Source: Streptomyces aureus
GTDB lineage: Bacteria; Actinomycetota; Actinomycetes; Streptomycetales; Streptomycetaceae
Reading direction: 5' to 3'
Assembly (NCBI RefSeq): GCF_000725495.1
Contig: NZ_JNZD01000009.1
Span: 62,001 to 126,000 of the forward strand
Length of the DNA stretch: 64,000 nucleotides
Every line of letters starts with the position of its first letter. Position 1 is the first letter of the stretch. Made by a program: the position numbers and the translations under genes. The notes beneath the pieces are model-generated. The model worked only from the letters and a program-made list of their open reading frames with translations, had not been told where the DNA came from and did no database searches. This document shows, piece by piece, positions 10,134 through 18,380 of the stretch.

Positions 10134-10162
10134 TTGCGCGGGCCACGGACGTGACGTACTGT
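10134..10162 (+). promoter_or_regulatory. putative promoter of tRNA-fMet copy 2
   Basis: TTGCGC at 10134 and TACTGT at 10157 are separated by 17 bases, a good HrdB-type layout, 13 bases before the tRNA 5' end. Confidence 0.6.
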
Positions 10163-10174
10163 TCAGTTCATCGA

Positions 10175-10248
10175 CGCGGGGTGGAGCAGCTCGGTAGCTC
10201 GCTGGGCTCATAACCCAGAGGTCGCAGGTTCAAATCCTGTCCCCGCTA
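10175..10248 (+). tRNA. initiator tRNA-fMet (CAU), copy 2
   Basis: The 74 bases are identical to copy 1 at 7747, with the same C1 mismatch and GGG/CCC anticodon stem. Unlike copy 1 it has a clear promoter in front, and it has its own, different terminator. Confidence 0.95.
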
Positions 10249-10255
10249 CTGAAGG

Positions 10256-10291
10256 CCGAGGGCCGGAATCCGAAAGGGTTCCGGCCCTCGG
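10256..10291 (+). terminator. terminator after tRNA-fMet copy 2
   Basis: An inverted repeat CCGAGGGCCGGAA ... TTCCGGCCCTCGG around a small loop starts 8 bases after the tRNA. Confidence 0.8.
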
Positions 10292-10411
10292 TGCGTTTGC
10301 GGACCGGCCGCGGAGACATTGCAGCGAACAGCGAACGCGGGCGACAGGCAGAGAGCGGCCGACAGCGGGGCCGTCGAGCGGCAATGAGCGGCGAAGTGCG
10401 ACGCCGCGGCG

Positions 10412-10834
10412 CTACGCCGCGATGGCCGCGCAGTTCGGGCAGACGCCCCGGTAGGTCACCTCGACGTCCGAGACGGTGAAGCCGAAGCGCTCCGAGTCGG
10501 GGAGGTCGCCGAGCGGGTTGCCGATCGGGTGGACGTCACGAATGGCACCGCACCGGGCGCAGACCAGGTGGTGGTGCGGACGGTGCGCGTTCGGGTCGTA
10601 CCGCTTGGCGCGCTTGTCCGTGGAGACTTCCAGCACCTCGCCGAGCGAGACCAGCTCACCCAGCGTGTTGTAGACGGTCGCCCGGGAGATCTCGGGCAGC
10701 TTGGCCACGGCGCGCGCGTGCACCTCGTCGGCCGTCAGATGGACGTGGTCGCCGTCGAGGACCTCGGCCACGACACGTCGCTGCGCGGTCATCCGCCATC
10801 CACGTCCGCGCAGTCGTTCCAACAGGTCACTCAT
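10412..10834 (-). CDS. Fur-family metalloregulator
   Basis: 140 residues. A winged-helix DNA-binding half (residues 1-85, with ISRATVYNTLGELVSLGEV as recognition region) precedes the Fur dimerisation/metal half. The metal ligands are visible: HRPHHHLVCARCG and the C-terminal CPNC pair give the structural Cys4 zinc site plus the His-rich regulatory site. The sequence alone does not decide between iron, zinc, nickel or peroxide sensing. No catalase or transporter is adjacent. TACGCT lies 7 bases before the ATG, with no Shine-Dalgarno, so the message is probably leaderless. A terminator separates it from the CBS gene upstream on the same strand. Confidence 0.88.
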   Translation of the reverse strand: MSDLLERLRGRGWRMTAQRRVVAEVLDGDHVHLTADEVHARAVAKLPEISRATVYNTLGELVSLGEVLEVSTDKRAKRYDPNAHRPHHHLVCARCGAIRDVHPIGNPLGDLPDSERFGFTVSDVEVTYRGVCPNCAAIAA

Positions 10835-10921
10835 ACAGGTCAGCGTAACAGCCGGTGAACCAGATCCCGAATGGGTGTGATTTTAGAGCGAACCTCGATT
10901 TGGACAAGATCCATCGAAGTG

Positions 10922-10956
10922 GGTGTGGGCTCCAGGGGCGCCCTGGAGCCCACACC
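10922..10956 (-). terminator. terminator of the CBS-domain gene
   Basis: A perfect 16-base stem (GGTGTGGGCTCCAGGG and complement) with a 3-base loop lies just after the CBS gene stop and before the fur-like gene. Confidence 0.85.
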
Positions 10957-10977
10957 GTCCTGAGGGGCGGGGTCGGG

Positions 10978-11370
10978 TCAGGCGGGTACCTGCTGCCGGG
11001 CAGGCACCCAGCAGCGGATGATGTCGCGGACGGAGACGATGCCCAGCGGCCCGCTGCCGTCGAGCACGATCAGATGCCGGAAGCCGCCGTGCGCCATCGC
11101 GGCCGCGGCTTCCTCCAGGGTCCAGGTCGGTGCCGCGAAGACGACGTCGGTGGTGGTGTGGCTGCCTGCGGTCTCGGTGTCCGGGTTCTGGCCGTGGGCG
11201 AGGGAGTTGAGGATGTCGCGCTCGGTCAGGATCCCGAGACCGGAGGAGTCCTCGTCGAGGACCACCGCCGCCCCGACGTGACGCGCGGACATCAGTCGGG
11301 CGGACTGCCGGAGGGTGTGTGCCGGGCCGATGGTGAGGACCACCGTGCTCATGGCGTCGCGGACGAGCAT
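10978..11370 (-). CDS. two-CBS-domain protein
   Basis: 130 residues from the ATG at 11370 (MLVRDAMSTVVLTIGP), with AGGAGGTGG upstream. Two CBS motifs fill the protein: the first ends GILTERDILNSLAHGQ and the second GIVSVRDIIRCWVPARQQ. Paired CBS domains form a Bateman module that binds adenine nucleotides; stand-alone versions usually sense energy state or regulate a partner, here unknown. There is no enzyme domain. The reading frame to 11442 adds an unlikely N-terminus. Confidence 0.85.
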   Translation of the reverse strand: MLVRDAMSTVVLTIGPAHTLRQSARLMSARHVGAAVVLDEDSSGLGILTERDILNSLAHGQNPDTETAGSHTTTDVVFAAPTWTLEEAAAAMAHGGFRHLIVLDGSGPLGIVSVRDIIRCWVPARQQVPA

Positions 11371-11964
11371 GGGATGGAGCCACCTCCTCGGTGAACCGCG
11401 GCTCCCCGGCCCCTCGGCGGAGCACAAAGAGAAACGGTTCACAAGTTCACAAGTGGGGGAGCTCTCAGAGTCGCAGTTAAAGAGAGGGTCAACAAGGGGG
11501 CGTGTGCCGTGAGTTCGGGGGCGCCCGGGGTTGCTCAGGAACCCCGGGCCCGGCAGCCGAACTCAGGAGCCCCGGTGACGGCGGCAGAGCTCAGGAGTCC
11601 CGGAAGCTGTTGGCGGTCCCCGTCGGACGGACCACGGACGGCCCAGCTTCACGGTTGGCGTCGCGCATGCGGCAGGCCCGGCGGATTCCTCTCCTCCCTG
11701 TTGCCCAAGCCGCGTCCCGTTCCTTTTGCCGGCTGGGCTGCTGCCCTTTCGGCGGGTTGTGATCAGTTCGCCGTCGGCGATCTTGACCGCAGCGGCAGGG
11801 GCGGTGATGTGCCTCAGCCTACGGAGGTCCTCATGGGGAACGTGGGTAATGGACCTCAGGCCTACCTCAGAAGATCAGCGGAATCTCCGCTACCGCCATG
11901 CCCCTGCCATACGGTCCATCTATCCGAACTGCCAAGAAGGCAGTCCCCACCGGACGGACCTTTC
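11371..11964. other. gene-poor spacer before the secreted protein gene
   Basis: I see no convincing gene here. The frame open from 11509 continues into the secreted protein but lacks coding character before 11965. A hairpin (GCCCGGGGTT, 7-base loop, complement) lies at 11523-11549. Base composition drops toward the right, unlike the neighbouring core genes. Confidence 0.5.
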
Positions 11965-12669
11965 GTGGACTTATCTGTACGGCGCACTGTCCTTCTCGTC
12001 TCGACGTCGCTCTTGCTGTGCTCGGCGCTTACCGGTCCCGCGTTCGCGGCTGACGGGACGCCGGCTCCCTCGCCGTCCGTGACTGCTGAAGATGATGACT
12101 CGGTCATCAACACCGCACCGCCCGAAGAGCCCGAGGAAGACGTCACGGAGATTCCCGCCGACACCGTGGGTGAACCTGTCGAGGAGCCCACGTACACGGG
12201 GAAGCCGCAGCCCGGAAATTCCCCGAACACAGTGGACTGCACGCCCGCTCACGGCGTGTACAAGCCATTGTCGAAGGATGGCCCAAGGGCGCACCACAAG
12301 GGTGTTGGCCCTGTGAACTCGAACTACAATGGCACCTCCCGAACCGCGAAATCGACCTTCACCTCCGAGGTGACCAGCAAGGTTGGCATAGCCATCAGCG
12401 GCGAGTTGGAGACTTCCGCTGGGGTGATGCTCGCTTCGGTCAAGACCAAGTGGGGCATCACTGTGTCGGCCGAACTCACCGCGAAGCTCGGCAACACGAT
12501 CTCGGTCGACACCCCGAAGCACACGACCACGAACGCCAGATATGGCGTCTACCGCTTGAAGGTCGTGGGTGAGAGCTACGTGGTTCATCAAAACTGCACG
12601 ACTACACCGAAGCACAAAGTTGTCACCTACTCCCCTCTCAAGGTCGGGTGGTACCTGTGGGAAAGCTGA
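11965..12669 (+). CDS. secreted protein with beta-rich C-terminal domain, function unknown
   Basis: 234 residues from a GTG at 11965. A signal peptide is clear (basic start, hydrophobic core LLVSTSLLLCSAL, cleavage near PAFA-AD). An acidic, Pro-rich linker (EEPEEDVTEIPADT) follows to about residue 85, then a domain of about 140 residues. Its central part alternates small/polar and hydrophobic residues (TSKVGIAISGELETSAGV) as in amphipathic beta-hairpins and includes two Cys that could pair. The alternating pattern recalls aerolysin/ETX-MTX2-type pore-forming regions, but that is only a resemblance. Its base composition is visibly less GC-rich than core genes here. It overlaps the following lipoprotein gene. 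Confidence 0.7.
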   Translation: MDLSVRRTVLLVSTSLLLCSALTGPAFAADGTPAPSPSVTAEDDDSVINTAPPEEPEEDVTEIPADTVGEPVEEPTYTGKPQPGNSPNTVDCTPAHGVYKPLSKDGPRAHHKGVGPVNSNYNGTSRTAKSTFTSEVTSKVGIAISGELETSAGVMLASVKTKWGITVSAELTAKLGNTISVDTPKHTTTNARYGVYRLKVVGESYVVHQNCTTTPKHKVVTYSPLKVGWYLWES

Positions 12670-13142
12670 GGTTTGTTCCGGTAGTTGGCGTGGCAGCGGC
12701 GGTCGTCCTCACCGGTTGCACCAACGGTCAGGGCAACCACACCCCTACGACGCATAAGAGCCCCACCTCTGCCGCTTCGGCGTCGGCGAGTAAGGGGACA
12801 TCCGGGCGAGCCGAGCACATTCCCGGGGAAACCGTGGCCAAGGCTCCGGATCCCCTGGACGGAAAGGCTGTTGCCCGCGTTGTGAATGCTCGGGGAAATC
12901 GGGAAATTGAAATTCCGGGCGGAGTCAAGGCTGGGGCGCTGTCCATCTCCGTGAATTGCCAAGGGCGGGGCACGCTGACGGTCTCCGTGAAGCCCGTCGG
13001 CCTTAGCTTTCCCTTGGAATGCGTGGCCGGAGAAGTCAGCAGCACCTACAACGAGCTGCACCTGAAGACCGCCCGTGGCCGAGGAGCGGTGTACGTAACC
13101 GCTCCGTCGCCTGTTCGATGGGCACTTACAGTCGGGCAGTAG
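12657..13142 (+). CDS. lipoprotein, function unknown
   Basis: 161 residues from a GTG at 12657 (GGTGG is just upstream; a GTG at 12648 is also possible). A type II signal peptide ends with the lipobox LTGC, and a Ser/Thr/Ala-rich linker follows. The C-terminal 85 residues have predicted beta strands and two Cys (SVNCQGRGTLTVSVKP and PLECVAGEV), suggesting a small disulfide-bonded beta domain outside the membrane. It overlaps the secreted protein gene by 13 bases, so the two are probably co-translated and may act together. Base composition is lower in GC than the core. Confidence 0.7.
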   Translation: MGKLRFVPVVGVAAAVVLTGCTNGQGNHTPTTHKSPTSAASASASKGTSGRAEHIPGETVAKAPDPLDGKAVARVVNARGNREIEIPGGVKAGALSISVNCQGRGTLTVSVKPVGLSFPLECVAGEVSSTYNELHLKTARGRGAVYVTAPSPVRWALTVGQ

Positions 13143-13146
13143 GAGG

Positions 13147-13181
13147 GACAGCGCCCGGCGGCGTCACTGTCGGGCGCTGTC
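13147..13181 (+). terminator. terminator of the secreted protein-lipoprotein pair
   Basis: GACAGCGCCCG and its complement CGGGCGCTGTC form a hairpin 5 bases after the lipoprotein stop. Confidence 0.75.
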
Positions 13182-13252
13182 GGGCGCCAACCGGATCCAC
13201 CGAGCGCCTGCGCGGCCCGTACCCGCACTCGTCGCTGCATCCGCTGAACGCA

Positions 13253-13287
13253 AAGGCCCGGATCAGACCACATCTGATCCGGGCCTT
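13253..13287 (-). terminator. terminator-like hairpin beside the tRNA-Thr fragment
   Basis: A perfect 15-base stem (AAGGCCCGGATCAGA and complement) with a 5-base loop lies directly after the 3' end of the tRNA-Thr fragment on the minus strand, where a tRNA terminator is expected. Confidence 0.75.
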
Positions 13288-13294
13288 CCCGCTG

Positions 13295-13337
13295 AGTCCT
13301 CTGTCGGATTCGAACCGGCGACCTACGCATTACAAGT
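13295..13337 (-). pseudogene. orphan 3' half of a tRNA-Thr(UGU): probable attachment-site scar
   Basis: Read on the minus strand this is the 3' half of a tRNA: anticodon loop CTTGTAA (anticodon UGU), TGCGT of the 3' anticodon stem, variable loop, T arm with TTCGAAT, and acceptor strand. The 5' flank does not supply the matching D arm, acceptor strand or 5' anticodon stem, so no full cloverleaf forms, and the T stem has one mismatch. Similarity begins at the anticodon loop, where tyrosine integrases usually recombine. A terminator-like hairpin follows. The simplest reading is an att site left by an integrated element. Confidence 0.65.
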
Positions 13338-13527
13338 TGTCGGATCTTGATCCGAGAGCGTCCACAGGTGACTGCATGGCCGCTTAGATCGCTGGTCATA
13401 GCTAGCTCCGCGCACCCCTAGACGATCGCGGACGCTGCTGGACCGAGGCGTGATACACAAGAAGGGCCCACGACGGCCCAGGGAGTGTGAAGCCAGGGGA
13501 AACGTGCTGGTCAGGCCGCTAGTCGCC

Positions 13528-14328
13528 TCAGTACCGCTGGTTCAGATAACCCAGCATCTCGTCGTGCAGATGGCCGTTCGACGCGGCCGCGTTGCCGCTG
13601 TGCGGGCCCGGGCGGCCGTCGAGGCCGGTGAACGTGCCGCCCGCCTCGGTGACGATGATCGCGTTCGCCGCCATGTCCCAGAGCGAGAGCTCGGGTTCGG
13701 CGCAGATGTCGACGGAGCCCTCGGCGACCATCATGTACGGCCAGAAGTCGCCGTAACCGCGCGTGCGCCAGACCGCCTTCGTCAGATCGAGGAAGCCGTC
13801 CAGACGGCCCTGGTCCTCCCAGCCGGACAGCGAGGAGTACGCGAAGGACGCGTCGCTCATCCGGGTGATGCTGGACACCCCGAGCCGGGTCGCCGAGGAC
13901 AGCGAGCGGCCGGTGAACGCGCCGTGCCCCTTCGCCGCCCACCAGCGGCGGCCGAGCGCGGGCGCGGAAACGACGCCGACGACCGGCTGGTAGCCGCCCT
14001 CGCCCGCCTCCATCAGCGAGATCAGCGTGGCCCACACGGGCACACCCCGGACGTAGTTCTTGGTGCCGTCGATCGGGTCGACGACCCAGCGGCGCGGGCC
14101 CGTGCCCTCGATCCCGTACTCCTCGCCGAGCACCGCGTCACGCGGCCTGGCCCGCTGGAGATGGCCGCGGATGAGTTCCTCGGCGGCCTTGTCCGCCTCG
14201 CTCACCGGCGTCATGTCCGGCTTCGTCTCGACTTTCAGGTCGAGCGCCTTGAAGCGGTCCATCGTCGCGGCGTCGGCGGCGTCCGCCAGGACATGGGCGA
14301 GGCGCAGGTCATCGCGGTAGTCGGGCAT
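13528..14328 (-). CDS. hisN: histidinol-phosphatase (inositol-monophosphatase family)
   Basis: 266 residues. It dephosphorylates histidinol phosphate in histidine synthesis, using the metal-dependent inositol-monophosphatase fold. Motifs in order are GEEYG (metal Glu), WVVDPIDGTKNYVRG (the DPxDGT metal site) and LSLWDMAANAIIVTEAGG (the WDxAA motif). These match the actinobacterial HisN type; a general inositol-phosphatase role cannot be excluded. The ATG at 14328 gives MPDYRDDLRLAH; TACGGT lies 6 bases before it, suggesting a leaderless message. The gene is divergent from the TetR gene and not in a his operon. Confidence 0.88.
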   Translation of the reverse strand: MPDYRDDLRLAHVLADAADAATMDRFKALDLKVETKPDMTPVSEADKAAEELIRGHLQRARPRDAVLGEEYGIEGTGPRRWVVDPIDGTKNYVRGVPVWATLISLMEAGEGGYQPVVGVVSAPALGRRWWAAKGHGAFTGRSLSSATRLGVSSITRMSDASFAYSSLSGWEDQGRLDGFLDLTKAVWRTRGYGDFWPYMMVAEGSVDICAEPELSLWDMAANAIIVTEAGGTFTGLDGRPGPHSGNAAASNGHLHDEMLGYLNQRY

Positions 14329-14480
14329 GGGTGAACCGTATCCGCCCGTGTCCCGGCGGGCTACAGGGGACCGTGGGTGTCGCCGGTCCGGCGCGTCCGC
14401 CGGGGAGGGGCCAGGGGGCTCGCGTCCGAACGGGGCGCCCGCGGCGCCGAGTTCACTCCCCCCGGGGCCGTCGCGAACCC

Positions 14481-14505
14481 TTGACAGTGCCCGCGCACGC
14501 GTCAA
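14481..14505 (+). promoter_or_regulatory. inverted repeat overlapping a TTGACA box, candidate TetR operator
   Basis: TTGAC and GTCAA arms, with inner GTGC and GCAC arms, form an imperfect palindrome whose left arm is also a -35-like TTGACA. It lies 38 bases before the TetR gene and may be its autoregulatory site. Confidence 0.5.
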
Positions 14506-14542
14506 ACCTGGCTTCAGAGCCGCTCGCCCCAGGGAGGCGATG

Positions 14543-15148
14543 ATGCCCGCAGCGCGCGAATCGCTCTTGGACGCCGCCTACACGGCACTGGCGCGCCGCC
14601 CGTGGTCCGCGGTGCGGATGGTCGACGTGGCCGCGGCGGCCGGAGTGTCACGCCAGACGCTCTACAACGAGTTCGGGAGCAAGGAAGGGCTGGCGCGCGC
14701 CCTCGTGCGGCGGGAGGCGGACGCCTATCTCGCCGGTGTCGACCGGGCCCTGGCCGCGCACACGGACCCACGCGACCGGCTCGCCGCGACCGCCGAGTGG
14801 ACGACCTCGACGGCCCGCAGCAACGCGCTCGTACGGGCGATGCTGACCGGGTGCTGGAGCGAGCGGCTGCCGGCGCTCGCGCTGTCCGCCGTGCCCTCGT
14901 CGTCCGCGGTGCCCGCGCAGCGGCGGGCCGACGGACCGCTGCCCTCGCCCGGCGACTTCGTGGTGCTCGTGCGCGACCGGGCGGTCGCCGCGCTCGCCCT
15001 GTCCCGGGCGGACACCCCTGAGGTCACCCGGGCCTGCGACCTGGTGGCCCGGATCGCGCTGTCGTGCGTCGTCGCCCCGCCCGCCCGGGGTGCCGTCACG
15101 GAACTGGTCAGGACCGCGCTGGCACCGTCTCCCCGGATCGGGGTCTGA
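14543..15148 (+). CDS. TetR-family repressor
   Basis: 201 residues from the ATG at 14543, which AGGGAGG precedes by 5 bases. The N-terminal helix-turn-helix is typical (MVDVAAAAGVSRQTLYNEFGSKEGLARAL, residues about 25-53). The ligand-binding half is Ala-rich and unassigned. The next gene, convergent, encodes an SMR-type exporter, the kind of target TetR proteins control, and a candidate operator lies just upstream of this gene. No similar palindrome is obvious before the exporter gene, so control of the exporter is an inference from neighbourhood only. Confidence 0.85.
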   Translation: MPAARESLLDAAYTALARRPWSAVRMVDVAAAAGVSRQTLYNEFGSKEGLARALVRREADAYLAGVDRALAAHTDPRDRLAATAEWTTSTARSNALVRAMLTGCWSERLPALALSAVPSSSAVPAQRRADGPLPSPGDFVVLVRDRAVAALALSRADTPEVTRACDLVARIALSCVVAPPARGAVTELVRTALAPSPRIGV

Positions 15149-15231
15149 GCGGCGGACGGCCCTCCGTGGACCACGGGCCCGACGGCCGCACCGGTGTCCG
15201 GACGGCCGCACGTGTCCGCCGCACCGAGCAA

Positions 15232-15409
15232 CGCGACAGAGCACCGAGCCCCGCGAGCGCCCACAAACCCCGCGACAGAGCACCGAGCCCCGCGACCGCG
15301 CGCGACCCCCGCGCCAGTGCGCCCGAGCCCTGCGACAGAGCACCGACCCCCGCGACACCGCGCCCGACCCCCGCGACCGCGTGCCCGAGCCCCGCGACCG
15401 CGTGCCGGG
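15232..15409. repeat. degenerate direct repeats between the TetR and SMR genes
   Basis: The block CGCGACAGAGCACCGAG, continuing into CCCCGCGA, starts at 15232 and 15271 and returns slightly changed at 15331. The stretch between and after is a drifted array of CCCGCGACC-like units. No gene is seen in it. Confidence 0.65.
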
Positions 15410-15416
15410 GCCCCGC

Positions 15417-15740
15417 TCAGTGCGACGACCCCGACAGCTGGAGGCCGATGACGCCGATGATGACCAGGCTGATCGAGACGATCTTCAGGACCGAGACCAG
15501 GTCGTCGAGGAAGATCATGCCGTAGATGGCGGTGCCGGCCGCGCCGATGCCGGTCCACACCGCGTAGGCGGGGCCGACGTCGAGCTTCTTCAGCGACAGG
15601 GTCAGCAGCCCGAAGCTGCCGAGGGCGAACACACAGAACGCGATGGTCGGCCAGAGCCGGGTGAAGCCGTGCGAGAGCTTCAGACAGACGGCGAAGCCGG
15701 TTTCGAGCAGCCCCGCCACGACGACCAGCAGCCACGCCAT
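15417..15740 (-). CDS. SMR-family exporter, SugE/Gdx-like
   Basis: 107 residues with four transmembrane helices, the usual SMR size. The essential membrane Glu is at position 13 (AGLLETGFAVCLK), followed by SHGFTRLWPT and GPAYAVWTGIGAAGTAI. These blocks resemble E. coli SugE (Gdx), a proton-coupled guanidinium exporter, more than the drug exporter EmrE. GGGAGG lies 8 bases before the ATG. I found no guanidine riboswitch hairpins upstream. The TetR gene faces it across a repeat array and may regulate it. Confidence 0.85.
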   Translation of the reverse strand: MAWLLVVVAGLLETGFAVCLKLSHGFTRLWPTIAFCVFALGSFGLLTLSLKKLDVGPAYAVWTGIGAAGTAIYGMIFLDDLVSVLKIVSISLVIIGVIGLQLSGSSH

Positions 15741-15862
15741 GAATTGTCCTCCCGCATCACACGTCGACTGCTTCGGCGGCCCCGGACCGGCTCGGTGCGA
15801 TTATGCATTCACCGGCCCGGAGAAGCCCTTACCGACGGCGGGGCCACGCAAACCCGGGGGTG

Positions 15863-16876
15863 TCAGTCGCCCTCACGGCGCTCGCGCGTGGCCAGCAGAC
15901 GGCGCAGCGAGTACAGCCGCTGCGGGTCCGCGTGGCCCTCGGCCACCCACGCGTCGAGCGCGCAGTCCGGCTCGTCGTGACTGCACGCCCGGGGGCAGCC
16001 CTCGGTACCCGGTTCGAGGTCGGGGAAGGCGTGGATGACCCGGGACGGATCGACGTGGTTGAGGCCGAAGGAACGGACACCCGGGGTGTCGATCACCCAG
16101 CCCCCGTCCCTGCCCGCCAGGGGCAGCGCGAGCGCAGAGGTCGTCGTGTGCCGGCCGCGACCGGTGACCGCGTTGACGTGACCGGTCGTCCGCCGCCGTT
16201 CGGGCGGCACCAGCGCGTTCACCAGGGTCGTCTTGCCGACACCCGAGTGGCCCACGAACGCCGTGACCCTGCCGTCCAGATGAGCGCGCACCCGGTCGGC
16301 GGCGGCCTCGCTCTGCAGCTCCTCGCGGCTGGTCACCACGTACGGGATGTCGAGCGCGCCGTACAGCTCCAGGAACTTGTCCGGCGGCGCCAGGTCCGAC
16401 TTCGTGAGCACGAGCAGCGGACTCAGACCGCCGTCGAAGGCCGCCACCAGACAGCGGTCGATCAGCCGGGGCCGCGGCTCGGGGTCCGCGAGGGCGGTGA
16501 CGATGGCGAGCTGGTCGGCGTTGGCGACGACCACCCGCTCGTACGGGTCGTCGTCGTCGGCCGTGCGCCGCAGCACCGAGGCGCGCGGCTCGATGCGGAC
16601 GATGCGGGCGAGGGTGTCCTTCTCGCCGGACAGGTCGCCCACGATGGCCACCCGGTCGCCGACGACAGCGGCCTTGCGGCCGAGTTCGCGTGCCTTCATC
16701 GCCACCACGGCGCGGTCCTCGACCAGACAGGTCAGCCGGCCGCGGTCGACCGTGAGGACCATGCCCTCGACGGCCTCCTCGTGCTTGGGGCGGATGTTCG
16801 TCCGGGGACGGTTGCCCTTGCGGTTGGGCCGCTGGCGGATGTCGTCCTCGTCGGTGTTCTTGCCGTAACGGCGCAT
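15863..16876 (-). CDS. rsgA: ribosome small-subunit maturation GTPase RsgA
   Basis: 337 residues. RsgA is a circularly permuted GTPase that checks late 30S assembly. An OB-fold domain (about 35-105) precedes the GTPase domain with motifs in permuted order: TKSD (G4) at 158-161, GHSGVGKTT (G1) at 209-217 and DTPG (G3) at 263-266. The C-terminal zinc site is visible as C294, C298, H300 and C305. It lies 16 bases after aroA on the same strand, an arrangement also remembered from mycobacteria (aroA-rsgA), so the two are probably one operon. Confidence 0.95.
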   Translation of the reverse strand: MRRYGKNTDEDDIRQRPNRKGNRPRTNIRPKHEEAVEGMVLTVDRGRLTCLVEDRAVVAMKARELGRKAAVVGDRVAIVGDLSGEKDTLARIVRIEPRASVLRRTADDDDPYERVVVANADQLAIVTALADPEPRPRLIDRCLVAAFDGGLSPLLVLTKSDLAPPDKFLELYGALDIPYVVTSREELQSEAAADRVRAHLDGRVTAFVGHSGVGKTTLVNALVPPERRRTTGHVNAVTGRGRHTTTSALALPLAGRDGGWVIDTPGVRSFGLNHVDPSRVIHAFPDLEPGTEGCPRACSHDEPDCALDAWVAEGHADPQRLYSLRRLLATRERREGD

Positions 16877-16892
16877 GATCCAGGTCCGCCTG

Positions 16893-18233
16893 TCAGTTCC
16901 CGAGCATTCCGGTCCACAGATCGGGGAAGTCCGGCAGGGTCTTCGCCGTCGTCGCCACGTTCTCGATCTGGACGCCCTCCACCGCCAGCCCGATGATCGC
17001 GCCTGCCGTCGCCATGCGGTGGTCGTCGTACGTGTGGAAGACGCCGCCGTGCAGCGGGCGCGGCCGGATGTGCAGACCGTCGGCGGTCTCGGTGACGTCG
17101 CCGCCGAGTTCGTTGATCTCCTTGGTGAGCGCGGCCAGCCGGTCGGTCTCGTGCAGCCGCAGATGGGCCACGCCCCGCAGGGTGGAGGGGGAGTCGGCGA
17201 GCGCCGCGACCGCCGCGATGCCCGGGGTGAGCTCCCCGACCTCGCCGAGGTCCACGTCGATGCCGTGGACGGCACCCGAACCGGTGAACTCCAGTCCGGC
17301 CTCGGTCAGTTCGCAGGAACCACCCATCTCGGTGAAGATCTCCCGCAGCCGGTCGCCGGGCTGGGTGGTGTGCGCCGGCCAGTCGGGGATCACGACCCGG
17401 CCGCCGGTCACCAGCGCCGCCGCCAGGAACGGCTGGGCGTTCGACAGGTCGGGCTCGACGATCAGGTCGCGCCCGAGCAGCGCACCCGGCGTCACCCGCC
17501 AGACGTTCGGCTCGCCGCCCGACTCGGGGGTGTCCACCTGGGCGCCGACCGCGCGCAGCATGTCCACGGTCATCCGGATGTGCGGCATGGACGGGAGAGT
17601 GGAGCCGGTGTGCCGGACCTCGACGCCCTGGTTGAAGCGCGGGGCGGAGAGCAGCAGCGCGGACACGAACTGGGAGGACGACGACGCGTCGATCTCGACC
17701 GTCCCCCCGTCCAGGGCACCGCTCCCGTGCACGGTCAGCGGCAGCGCGCCGCGGGCGTCGTCGTCGATCCGGGCGCCGAGCACCCGCAGCGCGTCGATCA
17801 CACCGTTCAGCGGACGCTCGTACGACCGCGGGTCGCCGTCGAAGCGGACCGGGCCGTCGGCGAGCGCGGCGACGGGGGGCAGGAAGCGCATGACGGTGCC
17901 GGCGTTGCCGACGTCGACCGTGGCCGGGCCGCGCAGCCCCGAGGGGATGATCCGCCAGGCCTCGCCGGAGGCGTCCGGGCCCGCCGCGACCGTCGAGCTG
18001 GAGGCGACCGTCTCCTCGATGCCCACGCCCATGGCGCGCAGCGCGCCGGCCATCAGCAGGGTGTCGCGGGAACGCAGCGGGCGGCGCAGCCAGCCCGGTT
18101 CGGAGGCCAGCGCGGCCAGGACGAGAGCGCGGTTGGTGACCGACTTGGACCCCGGCACGTGAACCGTCGCGTCGACGGCTCCGCTTGCGTGCGGGGCTGG
18201 CCAGAGAGCGGTGTGGGCGGGGTTCACGGTCAT
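16893..18233 (-). CDS. aroA: 3-phosphoshikimate 1-carboxyvinyltransferase (EPSP synthase)
   Basis: 446 residues. The enzyme joins shikimate-3-phosphate and PEP in the chorismate pathway. Visible motifs are the N-terminal [18 protein letters not shown], the [15 protein letters not shown] region (TMRxL type) and [13 protein letters not shown] near the C-terminus. Two similar inside-out alpha/beta domains fill the length as usual. The ATG at 18233 is preceded at 7 bases by TAAAGT and not by a clear Shine-Dalgarno, so transcription may start at the ATG. The GTG nine bases upstream is a weaker choice. rsgA follows in the same operon. Confidence 0.95.
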   Translation of the reverse strand: MTVNPAHTALWPAPHASGAVDATVHVPGSKSVTNRALVLAALASEPGWLRRPLRSRDTLLMAGALRAMGVGIEETVASSSTVAAGPDASGEAWRIIPSGLRGPATVDVGNAGTVMRFLPPVAALADGPVRFDGDPRSYERPLNGVIDALRVLGARIDDDARGALPLTVHGSGALDGGTVEIDASSSSQFVSALLLSAPRFNQGVEVRHTGSTLPSMPHIRMTVDMLRAVGAQVDTPESGGEPNVWRVTPGALLGRDLIVEPDLSNAQPFLAAALVTGGRVVIPDWPAHTTQPGDRLREIFTEMGGSCELTEAGLEFTGSGAVHGIDVDLGEVGELTPGIAAVAALADSPSTLRGVAHLRLHETDRLAALTKEINELGGDVTETADGLHIRPRPLHGGVFHTYDDHRMATAGAIIGLAVEGVQIENVATTAKTLPDFPDLWTGMLGN

Positions 18234-18380
18234 GCGCCCCACTTTAGTGGCAGCGCGCCGGGCCGCCGCGGCTCCGTCACGGCCGGTGACTCCAGCCCGG
18301 GGAGCCCGGCGGGACGCACTCCGGACACCGGTCTCAGCGGCACCGCGCAGCTCAGCGCTCCGCGGCCGGCGCCCCGCGCC

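Noticed and set aside
11509..11964. N-terminal extension of the secreted protein frame
   Set aside because: No coding character and it would place the signal peptide 150 residues into the protein.
13295..13400. Complete tRNA-Thr gene on the minus strand
   Set aside because: The 5' half, including the D arm, 5' anticodon stem and acceptor strand, cannot be paired; only the 3' half is present.
15741..15840. Guanidine riboswitch before the SugE/Gdx-like gene
   Set aside because: I found no ACGR-loop hairpins or ykkC-type core in the leader.
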